DNA of 9,168 nt, from positions 1 through 9,168 of the forward strand of contig JASLHV010000576.1 of NCBI GenBank assembly GCA_030153205.1, read 5' to 3'. The stretch comes from Roseiarcus sp. Lineage in GTDB: Bacteria > Pseudomonadota > Alphaproteobacteria > Rhizobiales > Beijerinckiaceae. Both the position numbers and the translations under genes were made by a program. The notes under the pieces were generated by a model. That model was not told the origin of the DNA. It saw only the letters and a list, made by a program, of their open reading frames with translations, and made no database searches. This document shows, one piece after another, positions 1 to 6,133 of the stretch (position 1 is the first letter of the stretch; each line of letters starts with the position of its first letter).

Positions 1-85
1 AGGCGGCGCGCAGCCTGAGCGAGGCGGCGTCGGAAAGAGCGCTTCGTGTCGCTCGACGGAGCTTAGCCATGCCAAGCGCTTTCAC
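1..85 (-). CDS. Possible start of a further gene, cut by the left edge (unrecognised)
   Basis: After the hydrolase stop codon the same minus-strand frame stays open to the left edge of the window. It could start at GTG (83-85) or ATG (68-70). From the ATG the peptide begins MAKLRRATRSALSDAASLRL, which is rich in Arg, Ala and Ser and which I do not recognise. Neither start has a clear Shine-Dalgarno sequence. A real gene here would be the fourth in the dehydrogenase operon, beginning about 10-25 bases after the hydrolase stop. In GC-rich DNA an open stretch this short is expected by chance, so this is only a flag. Confidence 0.2.
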   Translation of the reverse strand, partial: MKALGMAKLRRATRSALSDAASLRLRAA

Positions 86-94
86 AATGGCGCG

Positions 95-868
95 TCATAA
101 CGCCTTCTGACTCGCCAGAAACGCACAGATCCTTTCGTTGACGGAACGAAGCGCTTCGACATGCGGCATGTGACCCGTCTCCGGAACGATCAAAGTATCG
201 CCGCCGAAGGTCGCGAGCCGATCGCTCGAAAGCGGATTGATCGAATCCTGTTGTCCCCAAATTGTCAGCCGCGGCAAAGCGCGAATAGCGTCGGATGCGA
301 TCGCGTGAGCAATGGCAGCTTCGCTGGCGATGAGCTTCTGTGCGATTAGCCTCAGGGCTTGCCGCGCGCCCGGCTTTTCCAACTGCTCGAGAACGCGCGC
401 AACCATGTAACGATTGATCAGGCGCGGCCTCACCACCAGACGCTGTAAAAGCTCGGTGGCCTGCTCGGGCGTCGTCAACCGCGGAAAGTCGCTGAGAAAT
501 TGCCGGTCGATCGGACCGCCCAGTCCCGCCGGCGTGATGAGAACAAGTGAGGCGACGAGATCAGGCCGCATCTCGGCGAGAAAAAGGGCGGTAACGCCGC
601 CGAGCGAATGCCCGACGAGATGGACCTTCGATAGGCTCTTTTCATCAAGGAGGGCCGCGACGCTTTCGGCCAGCGTCGCGACGTCGCCGCCGCCAACGCC
701 CATCGAGGATTCGCCGTGGCCGGGCAGATCGAGCGCGGATACGGTCGCGGCCGTACCAATCGCTTGCTGATTGGCCAGCCAAGACAGGTGGTCAGCACCG
801 AAACCGTGCAAAAGCAGCGCCGGCGGCCCAGAGCCGCCGAGCGGCCAAAAGGCGAGGTCGACCGCCAT
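95..868 (-). CDS. Alpha/beta hydrolase resembling the catalytic half of acetoin dehydrogenase E2 (AcoC-like, lipoyl domain missing)
   Basis: A 257-residue cytoplasmic alpha/beta-hydrolase-fold protein with no signal peptide. Visible motifs are the oxyanion-region HGFG at 21-24, the strand and turn ALDLPGHGES at 45-54, the nucleophile elbow GHSLGG at 86-91 (Ser88), a likely acid Asp208 in TIWGQQD, and His233 in PETGHMPH. The whole catalytic triad is therefore present. The HGFG...W...ALDLPGHGES pattern and the LITPAGLGGPI segment match what I know of AcoC, the E2 of acetoin dehydrogenase, in which a hydrolase domain follows a lipoyl domain. Here the lipoyl domain is the separate gene just upstream: its stop lies 7 bases before this ATG, in another frame. 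There is no clear Shine-Dalgarno, so translation is probably coupled. The proposed role is transferring the acyl group from the lipoyl arm to CoA. A free-standing esterase or thioesterase is the alternative. Confidence 0.85.
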   Translation of the reverse strand: MAVDLAFWPLGGSGPPALLLHGFGADHLSWLANQQAIGTAATVSALDLPGHGESSMGVGGGDVATLAESVAALLDEKSLSKVHLVGHSLGGVTALFLAEMRPDLVASLVLITPAGLGGPIDRQFLSDFPRLTTPEQATELLQRLVVRPRLINRYMVARVLEQLEKPGARQALRLIAQKLIASEAAIAHAIASDAIRALPRLTIWGQQDSINPLSSDRLATFGGDTLIVPETGHMPHVEALRSVNERICAFLASQKAL

Positions 869-875
869 GGATCAA

Positions 876-1115
876 TCAAGCGCTATCGATCACGCCGAGC
901 GTTGCGCCCACGGAGGCGAGTTCGTCAGCGGGAACTGTAATCTCTTTCAGACGGCCGCTCGCAGGCGCTTCGATCTCCATCGTCACCTTAGGCGTGGTAA
1001 TCACCACGATCTGCTCGCCCGCGCTGACTTCGTCGCCGACGGCTTTCAGCCATTGGTCGATTTGCGCTTCTTCGATCTCGTTGCCGAGCTGCGGCATGAC
1101 AATCGCCACATCCAT
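876..1115 (-). CDS. Free-standing lipoyl (biotinyl/lipoyl-attachment) domain protein
   Basis: A 79-residue protein that is one complete lipoyl domain and nothing else. It opens with the usual MPQLG strand (7-11), continues with IEEAQIDQWLKAVGDEV, and reaches the modified-lysine hairpin TTPKV with Lys43 at the tip, followed by TMEIEAPASG (45-54) and the closing GATLGVID strand. In 2-oxoacid and acetoin dehydrogenases such a domain carries covalent lipoate and shuttles the acyl group from E1 to E2. The two residues before the lysine are T-P rather than the common T-D, which may matter for lipoylation. A strong Shine-Dalgarno (GAGGGGG) sits about 6 bases before the ATG, 38 bases after the E1 stop. 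The hydrolase follows after 7 bases. Without a hydrolase or acyltransferase domain of its own, it is best read as the detached N-terminus of an AcoC-type E2. Biotin instead of lipoate is possible, but the usual MKM biotin motif is absent. Confidence 0.9.
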   Translation of the reverse strand: MDVAIVMPQLGNEIEEAQIDQWLKAVGDEVSAGEQIVVITTPKVTMEIEAPASGRLKEITVPADELASVGATLGVIDSA

Positions 1116-1153
1116 CTTGGTCCCCCTCGTTGAAACCCTCTGCCTTCAGATAT

Positions 1154-3616
1154 TCAGAGCGCCTGCCGCGCAAGCTCCAGATCGCTCCAATTCCTGACGC
1201 CGCTTCGTTCGATCTTCTTCTCGGGATAGAAATCGCCGGCGACGATATCGACAATATCATCCGCCTGCGGAAAATAAGTCGCCTCCATTTCAGCGCCCGG
1301 CACGATCCAATTGGGCGCGCCGAGCACACGCGGCGGCGCCTTTAATGAAGAGAAGGCGAAACGCGTGATGTTGGTCGCAAGCGTCATCGGGAAACTGCCA
1401 CGCTCCGAAGCCTCCGAAACAATTAGGATGCGGCCAGTCTTTGCGACCGACGCCAAGACTGGCTCATAGTCGAACGGCACGAGCGAGCGGGCGTCGATCA
1501 CTTCGGCGGAGAGATTATGCCCCGCGAGTTTCTCCGCCGCTGCAAGCGCCGGATAGACGGAGGGACCGATGGTGAGGATGGTCACGTCCTTCCCTTCCCG
1601 CCGGATCGCGGGCGCCCCGAACGGGAGCCGATAATAGTCCGAGGGGACGCCGCCAGGCTCGAAAATCTCGACGGCGTCATAAAGCCGCTGGCTTTCGAAA
1701 AAGACCACCGGATCATCGCTGGACAGCGCCGAAGCGAGCAAGCCTTTGGCGTCATAGGGCGTCGCGGGATAGACGACCTTCAGTCCCGGAATATGCGCGA
1801 CCATCGCCGACCAGTCCTGCGAATGCTGCGCGCCATATTTGCTGCCGATCGAACAGCGCAGCACGATCGGCAATTTCAACACGCCGCCGGACATCGAGCG
1901 CCATTTGGCCATCTGGTTGAAAATCTCGTCCCCGGCCCGGCCGATGAAATCGCCGTACATCAACTCGACCAGAGCTCGGCCGCCTGCCAAAGCGTATCCG
2001 ACCGCCGTCGCAATGATCGCCGCCTCCGATATTGGCGAGTTGAACAGCCGATCGTACGGCATGATATCGGCAAGCCCGCGATAGACGCCAAAGGCGCCGC
2101 CCCATTCGCGGCATTCTTCGCCATAAGCGATCAGGCGTTCGTCATGGACCATATGATGCAGGATCGCTTCGAAAAGCCCATCGCGAAGGGTGATGGCGCG
2201 CATCGGCGATAGTTTCTCGCCCTCGGGCGATAGGCCGAAGCGGCTCTTCTTGGCGTCTTGACGGACCCTGGTCGCCGTTTCCGGCGCTTTTAGCAGTCGT
2301 GTTTCCCCGGCGGGCGTCGCGATTTCCGCATTCGAGAACATGAGACGGCCGATCAGAGTCGGATCGGCGTGAATATCGACGATCGGCGATGCCGAGGGAT
2401 CGACGGCGACAGCGGTGACCGCCCTGACTTGGGCGCGCACTGCCTCTTGCATCGCCTCGGCGTCGACCGCGGAAAGCACGCCATTCGAAATGAGCTTCGC
2501 ACGATAAGAGGCGATCGGATCATGCGCATCCCAGGCGGCAAGCTCTTCGCGGGTACGATACACATTGGCGTCCGTCGTCGAATGGCCGCCGGAGCGATAG
2601 CACTCGACATCGAGTAAAGCCGGGCCTTCGCCGCACAGTAGAATGTCGCGCTTGCGTTCGACGGCGTCGGCGACGGCGAGCGGATTGCCGCCGTCGATCG
2701 TCTCAGCATGCATCGCCGCGGGATTGACGGCCGAGGCAATGCGCGACAGGCGATCCCAGCCCATCGTCTCGCCGATCGTCTGACCGCCCATGGCGTAGAA
2801 ATTGTTGTTGAAGAAGAAGAGCACTGGAAGCGCGCCCTTCTTGGCGTCGTCCCAAAGCGTATGGAACTGCGCCATGGCCGCGAAGTTCATCGCCTCCCAG
2901 ACAGGACCGCAGCCCGTCGAGCCATCGCCGCTATTGGCGACGGCTATGCCGCCCGAGGCGCTGACCTTCTTCCAGAGCGCCGCCCCGGTCGCGATGCCAG
3001 CGGAAGCGCCGACAATGGCATTGTTTGGATAGATGCCGAAGGGCGGGAAGAAAGCATGCATGCTGCCGCCCATGCCGGCATTGAAGCCATTGGCGCGCAT
3101 GAAAATCTCGGCGAGAAGACCGAGCAGAAGAAAATTTTCAGCGAGGCCTTGAGAGGAATTGCTTGGCAGGCGCCCTTCGACGGTACGAAGCAACGCGCCG
3201 CATTGCCAGGACTCCATAATTGAGACACGTTCGTTTTCAGCGAGACGCTGGACTGCGGCAAGGCCCTTAGCGATGAACTCGCCATGACTGCGATGGCTGC
3301 CGAAGATATGATCTTCCGGTCGCAACGCCAGAGCCTGGCCGACCGCGGCGCCTTCCTGCCCGATCGAGAGATGCGCGGGGCCGCGATAGGCGTATTCGAT
3401 TTCCTCATAAGCGCCTTTCGCCTTGAAGGCGCCAAGCATGGATTCAAATTCGCGCACGATCATCATGTGCCGCAAAACTTCGCGCAGCGTGTCGTCGCCC
3501 CGCGCGGCGCGCTCCTCTCCGAGTGAGCGGGCGTAAGCGCGGATCGGCACTTCCGGAAAGGCGAGCTTGCCGCTTTTTGCAAAGCTTGCGGGATCGACCG
3601 GTATGGTTTTGGGCAT
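1154..3616 (-). CDS. Fused alpha-beta E1 of a thiamine-diphosphate 2-oxoacid/acetoin-type dehydrogenase
   Basis: An 820-residue single chain joining both E1 subunits. The alpha part (about 1-380) shows SIGQEGAAVG (84-93), HRSHGEF (108-114), GGSMHAF (183-189), and the ThDP/Mg motif GDG (230-232) with its paired Asn at 271-272. A linker of roughly 380-470 leads to the beta part (about 472-820), which opens MRAITLRDGL as stand-alone beta subunits do. It has the conserved acidic GEE (499-501), SPISEAAI (527-534), GAQHSQDWSA (595-604) and IDARSLVPFD (707-716). E1 decarboxylates a 2-oxo acid or cleaves acetoin and passes the acyl group to lipoate. By eye against human PDH E1 alpha, two insertions stand out: about 43 residues after HGEFIAKG and about 12 inside the ThDP motif. 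I start at 3616; an in-frame ATG at 3670 exists but lies inside the likely promoter -10. The substrate is not determinable from sequence. Confidence 0.9.
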   Translation of the reverse strand: MPKTIPVDPASFAKSGKLAFPEVPIRAYARSLGEERAARGDDTLREVLRHMMIVREFESMLGAFKAKGAYEEIEYAYRGPAHLSIGQEGAAVGQALALRPEDHIFGSHRSHGEFIAKGLAAVQRLAENERVSIMESWQCGALLRTVEGRLPSNSSQGLAENFLLLGLLAEIFMRANGFNAGMGGSMHAFFPPFGIYPNNAIVGASAGIATGAALWKKVSASGGIAVANSGDGSTGCGPVWEAMNFAAMAQFHTLWDDAKKGALPVLFFFNNNFYAMGGQTIGETMGWDRLSRIASAVNPAAMHAETIDGGNPLAVADAVERKRDILLCGEGPALLDVECYRSGGHSTTDANVYRTREELAAWDAHDPIASYRAKLISNGVLSAVDAEAMQEAVRAQVRAVTAVAVDPSASPIVDIHADPTLIGRLMFSNAEIATPAGETRLLKAPETATRVRQDAKKSRFGLSPEGEKLSPMRAITLRDGLFEAILHHMVHDERLIAYGEECREWGGAFGVYRGLADIMPYDRLFNSPISEAAIIATAVGYALAGGRALVELMYGDFIGRAGDEIFNQMAKWRSMSGGVLKLPIVLRCSIGSKYGAQHSQDWSAMVAHIPGLKVVYPATPYDAKGLLASALSSDDPVVFFESQRLYDAVEIFEPGGVPSDYYRLPFGAPAIRREGKDVTILTIGPSVYPALAAAEKLAGHNLSAEVIDARSLVPFDYEPVLASVAKTGRILIVSEASERGSFPMTLATNITRFAFSSLKAPPRVLGAPNWIVPGAEMEATYFPQADDIVDIVAGDFYPEKKIERSGVRNWSDLELARQAL

Positions 3617-3667
3617 CGCCTGAGGACTCGCGTTCGCGCGACATGCCGACCGACCACGTCGCCATCG

Positions 3668-3697
3668 CATCTAGGCGAAATGACTTTTGCTTGTCAA
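3668..3697 (-). promoter_or_regulatory. Candidate sigma-70-type promoter of the dehydrogenase operon
   Basis: On the minus strand an exact TTGACA (3697-3692) is followed after 18 bases by TAGATG (3673-3668), a weak match to a -10 element. Initiation would fall near 3661, leaving a leader of roughly 45 bases before the E1 ATG at 3616. The -35 lies in the loop of the inverted repeat at 3676-3717. The -35 match is seen directly. Promoter function is inferred, and the -10 is poor enough that an activator may be needed. Confidence 0.4.
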
Positions 3698-3717
3698 GAC
3701 ACGCAAAAGTCATTTCG
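3676..3717. repeat. Perfect 15-bp inverted repeat, probable operator for the E1 operon
   Basis: The arm CGAAATGACTTTTGC (3676-3690) is repeated as its exact reverse complement at 3703-3717, around a 12-base spacer. It is AT-richer than its surroundings and ends 60 bases upstream of the E1 start codon. The spacer contains the -35 hexamer TTGACA facing E1. A hairpin terminator is unlikely because no T-run follows and no gene ends here. A binding site for a dimeric or tetrameric regulator is the best reading. The regulator is not in the window and I do not recognise the motif. Confidence 0.65.
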
Positions 3718-3907
3718 AATGAGCCAAGACGAATTACCAATGCGCCAAAAAGACGCACGATTGCGCGATAGCGTCTGACGCCGCACGCCGAGAATTTATG
3801 CGGCGAGTTAGTCTCCTCCGCGGGCGCCAAGGGGCGCTTCCGTGACGTCGATCGGCGCGCCTTCTGGAGCGCTCATTCGCGAGCCCTTGCGGACCTGTCA
3901 TCACTAA

Positions 3908-3921
3908 GCGCAATATTGCGC
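3908..3921. promoter_or_regulatory. 14-bp perfect palindrome upstream of the ABC transporter operon
   Basis: GCGCAATATTGCGC reads identically on both strands, and the symmetry stops at the next base on each side. It lies 73 bases before the binding-protein ATG, a usual position for an operator. The right half ATTGCGC also occurs alone at 3760-3766 in the same intergenic region. Regulator unknown. A perfect 14-mer palindrome can also arise by chance in DNA rich in GCGC words, so confidence is moderate to low. Confidence 0.35.
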
Positions 3922-3981
3922 CGGGGTCAGAACGTCGCTTCACCGAAGTCGAACGACCCGAACAAAAGAATTCATATCGTC

Positions 3982-3987
3982 GGGAGG
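3982..3987 (+). promoter_or_regulatory. Strong ribosome binding site of the binding-protein gene
   Basis: GGGAGG lies 7 bases before the ATG at 3995, a near-ideal Shine-Dalgarno. It fixes that start codon and fits the high expression usual for a periplasmic binding protein relative to its membrane partners. Confidence 0.75.
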
Positions 3988-3994
3988 ACTAACT

Positions 3995-5257
3995 ATGGCG
4001 ACGCTATTCGGACGCGGTCGACTCGATCGCCGCGCCATCCTCAAAGGCGCCGCGGCCTTTGGCGGCCTTGCCGTCGCTTCGCCGGCAATTATCTCCGCCC
4101 GCGCTGAGACGCCGATCAAGATCGGCATGATCGATCCCCTGACCGGATCGTATGCGGCGGTGGCGCAGAACGAAGTGATGGGCGCGAAGCTCGCGATCAC
4201 GCAGCTCAACGCCAAAGGCGGCATCCTCGGCCGTCCGATCGAACTCCTCGTTGAGGATTCGGCCAATGACGTTGGCACCGGCGTGCAGAAGGCGCGCAAA
4301 CTCACCGAACGTGACGAAGTCTCCTTTATGATCGGCGATGTGAATTCAGGCGTCGCGCAAGCCATCGCTCAGGTCAGCAATGAAAAGAGAATTCTTCATA
4401 TCGTCTCCGGCGGTCATACCGACACGATCACCGGCAAAGATTGCAAATGGAACGTCTATCGCGTCTGCAATACGACAAGTATGGAGGCGAATTCGATCTC
4501 CGAGACTTTGTTCAACAAATACGGAAAGAAGTGGCATTTCATCACGCCGGACTATGCCTATGGCCACACGCTACAAGATGCGGCGACAGCCGACCTCAAG
4601 AAGCTCGGCGGCTCGGTCACCGGCGCTGAATTGACGCCGCTCGGCGCGACGGACTTTTCAGCCTTCCTCATCAAGGCTCGCGCCGCCAATCCGGACGTCA
4701 TCCTCGTCCTGGTGCAAGGATCAGACATGGTCAATTGCCTCAAGCAAATCTCGCAATTCGGTCTCAACACGCAGGTTCATGTCGCCGGCTTGCAACAAGA
4801 ACTCGAATCGCTCGAGGCCATGCCGCCAGAGGCGCGGATCGGCGTCTGGATGTTCGAATGGTACTGGAAACAACCGGGCGTCCCGGGGGTCGAACAATTC
4901 GTCGCGGACATCCGCAAGGTCAATGGCGGCAAAGTCGCAACGGCCCGGCATTGGTTCGGCTACACATCGGTCCACACGCTTGCTGGAGTCGCCAATCAGG
5001 AAAAGTCCTTGGATGCGGTCAAACTAGCGAAAGCGCTCGGCAATTTCGAATTGCCGCCTGAAATCCGGCTTCAGCCCAACAAATGCTACTACCGCGCCGG
5101 CGATCACCAATTGATGACCTCGGCCTTCATCGGCGAAGCGCAGACGCAGGGCAAGGACGACCCGGAGGACCTGTTCAGAGTTGACAATGTTATCGCCGGC
5201 GACAAGACGGCGCCGCCGGAGGATCAGACCGGATGCAAGGTGCAGTGGCCGGCCTAG
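3995..5257 (+). CDS. Periplasmic binding protein of a branched-chain-amino-acid-type (HAAT) ABC transporter, Tat-like leader
   Basis: A 420-residue type I periplasmic binding protein (Peripla_BP_6 / LivK-like). The N-terminus has a twin-arginine pattern DRRAILKG (11-18), a hydrophobic run GAAAFGGLAVASPAIIS, and a likely signal-peptidase site after ARA (37), giving a mature start ETPIKIGMIDPLTGSYA. That last stretch is the classic first strand and ligand loop of the family. Also seen are the NAKGGILGRPIELLVEDS segment (72-89) and FITPDYAYGHTLQDA (182-196). The mature protein has five cysteines (150, 158, 248, 364, 414), more than LivK-type proteins usually carry; the 150/158 pair could form a disulfide. 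It captures the solute in the periplasm for the LivHMGF-type membrane complex encoded next. Family members bind amino acids, amides, urea or aromatic acids. The ligand cannot be called here, but the divergent dehydrogenase operon is a hint towards an oxo acid or related carbon source. Confidence 0.92.
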   Translation: MATLFGRGRLDRRAILKGAAAFGGLAVASPAIISARAETPIKIGMIDPLTGSYAAVAQNEVMGAKLAITQLNAKGGILGRPIELLVEDSANDVGTGVQKARKLTERDEVSFMIGDVNSGVAQAIAQVSNEKRILHIVSGGHTDTITGKDCKWNVYRVCNTTSMEANSISETLFNKYGKKWHFITPDYAYGHTLQDAATADLKKLGGSVTGAELTPLGATDFSAFLIKARAANPDVILVLVQGSDMVNCLKQISQFGLNTQVHVAGLQQELESLEAMPPEARIGVWMFEWYWKQPGVPGVEQFVADIRKVNGGKVATARHWFGYTSVHTLAGVANQEKSLDAVKLAKALGNFELPPEIRLQPNKCYYRAGDHQLMTSAFIGEAQTQGKDDPEDLFRVDNVIAGDKTAPPEDQTGCKVQWPA

Positions 5258-5263
5258 CCGCCG

Positions 5264-6133
5264 ATGACGCAGCTCCTGCTCTTCAACATCACGAACGGGC
5301 TCATCATCGGCGCATTTTATGTACTGATGGCGTTAGGCCTGTCGCTCATTCTCAACTTAAGCAATGTCATCAATTTCGCTCATGGCGGCTTTCTCGTCAT
5401 CGGCGGCTATATCGCCTATAGCGTCACGCCCTATGTCGGCTTCTGGGGCGCGTTGCTGATCGCGCCGCCGCTCACCGCTGTCATTGGCTTTATCGTCGAA
5501 CGGATCTTGATCCGCCCGCTCTATGGCCGCGATCCGCTCTACAGCCTGCTTCTGACTTTCGGCCTCGCCTTCATGATCGAGGATGGAACGCGCTTCATCT
5601 GGGGCGCGCAGGGCAAGCCGGTGAATGTGCCGGCCTTTCTTGCCCAGCCCTTGAGCATGCAATTCTTCTTCATCACCGGCTATCGCCTTTTCATGGTCGC
5701 AACCGCGGTCATCGTGGTCGCCGGTCTCTTTGCTATTCTCCGCTATACGAGGCTCGGCGTTCGCATCCGCGCCGGCACGCTCGACCTCGAGACCGTCGCG
5801 GCGCTCGGCGTCAATGTACAAGCGCTGCGCTCGTTGAATTTTGCGGCTGGCGTTTTTCTGGCGGGCCTCGCCGGCGTCTTGGCGGCGGGACAACTTGGCC
5901 TGGAGCCGACGATGGGCACGGGGCTCTTGATGCCGAGCTTTATCGCCATCATCGTCGGCGGCGTCGGCAGCCTTACCGGCACGCTGATCGGCGGCCTGCT
6001 CATTGGCGTCGCTTCGGGCGTGACGGCAGTATTCCTGCCCGCCGCAAGCGAAGCGGTGATGTATGTCTTGATGGCCCTGATCCTCTTGTTGAGACCGCGC
6101 GGCCTTCTCGGCGAAGAAGGCATGATGACATGA
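5264..6133 (+). CDS. livH: ABC transporter permease, LivH family
   Basis: A 289-residue inner-membrane permease of the branched-chain-amino-acid-type uptake family. Family marks include NGLIIGAFYVLMALGLSLI (11-29), the strongly conserved NVINFAHGGFLVIGGYI (34-50), ERILIRPLYGRDPLYSLLLTFGL (79-101), and a cytoplasmic loop RAGTLDLETVAALGV (169-183) that corresponds to the ATPase-contacting EAA-like loop. The glycine-rich IIVGGVGSLTGTLIGGLLIG (229-248) comes before the last helices. I count about eight hydrophobic segments. The ATG is 6 bases after the binding-protein stop with no clear Shine-Dalgarno, so its translation is probably lower than, and coupled to, that of the upstream gene. It pairs with LivM to form the channel. 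The liv symbol denotes family; the substrate need not be leucine, isoleucine or valine. Confidence 0.93.
   Translation: MTQLLLFNITNGLIIGAFYVLMALGLSLILNLSNVINFAHGGFLVIGGYIAYSVTPYVGFWGALLIAPPLTAVIGFIVERILIRPLYGRDPLYSLLLTFGLAFMIEDGTRFIWGAQGKPVNVPAFLAQPLSMQFFFITGYRLFMVATAVIVVAGLFAILRYTRLGVRIRAGTLDLETVAALGVNVQALRSLNFAAGVFLAGLAGVLAAGQLGLEPTMGTGLLMPSFIAIIVGGVGSLTGTLIGGLLIGVASGVTAVFLPAASEAVMYVLMALILLLRPRGLLGEEGMMT

Larger units (their letters stand above)
3617..3994. other. Divergent intergenic control region between the dehydrogenase and transporter operons
   Basis: This 378-base stretch separates two outward-facing operons and holds no convincing gene. The short minus-strand frames in it are Arg-rich and look spurious. 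From left to right it contains the leader and candidate promoter of E1, the 15-bp inverted repeat (3676-3717), a weaker dyad with 6-bp arms AGACGC/GCGTCT (3751-3776), the perfect palindrome GCGCAATATTGCGC (3908-3921), and the binding-protein Shine-Dalgarno. I could not assign a promoter for the plus-strand operon. TTGCGG at 3887-3892 with a poor -10 near 3911 is the best I see, and I would not rely on it. Confidence 0.7.

Noticed and set aside
1517..2212. 231-residue plus-strand open frame antisense to the E1 beta half
   Set aside because: Mirror of a GC-rich coding region. It has no recognisable motif and no ribosome binding site, and it crosses conserved E1 beta motifs on the other strand.
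3676..3717. Inverted repeat as a transcription terminator or mobile-element end
   Set aside because: No T-run on either side, no gene ends there, no target-site duplication and no transposase. The position upstream of a start codon favours an operator.
3751..3776. Dyad AGACGC...GCGTCT with a 14-base spacer
   Set aside because: Only 6-bp arms with a long spacer. This is expected by chance, so it is mentioned within the intergenic entry but not called as a site.
3617..3900. Sigma-54 (-24/-12) promoter as in AcoR-controlled acetoin operons
   Set aside because: Several TTGGC-like words occur on the minus strand, but none has the GG and GC dinucleotides at the required spacing. A sigma-70-type -35 is the better match.
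3734..3943. 69-residue minus-strand open frame in the divergent intergenic region
   Set aside because: Arg- and Ala-rich with no domain-like pattern, no Shine-Dalgarno, and overlapping the palindrome. It looks like a chance frame in GC-rich DNA.
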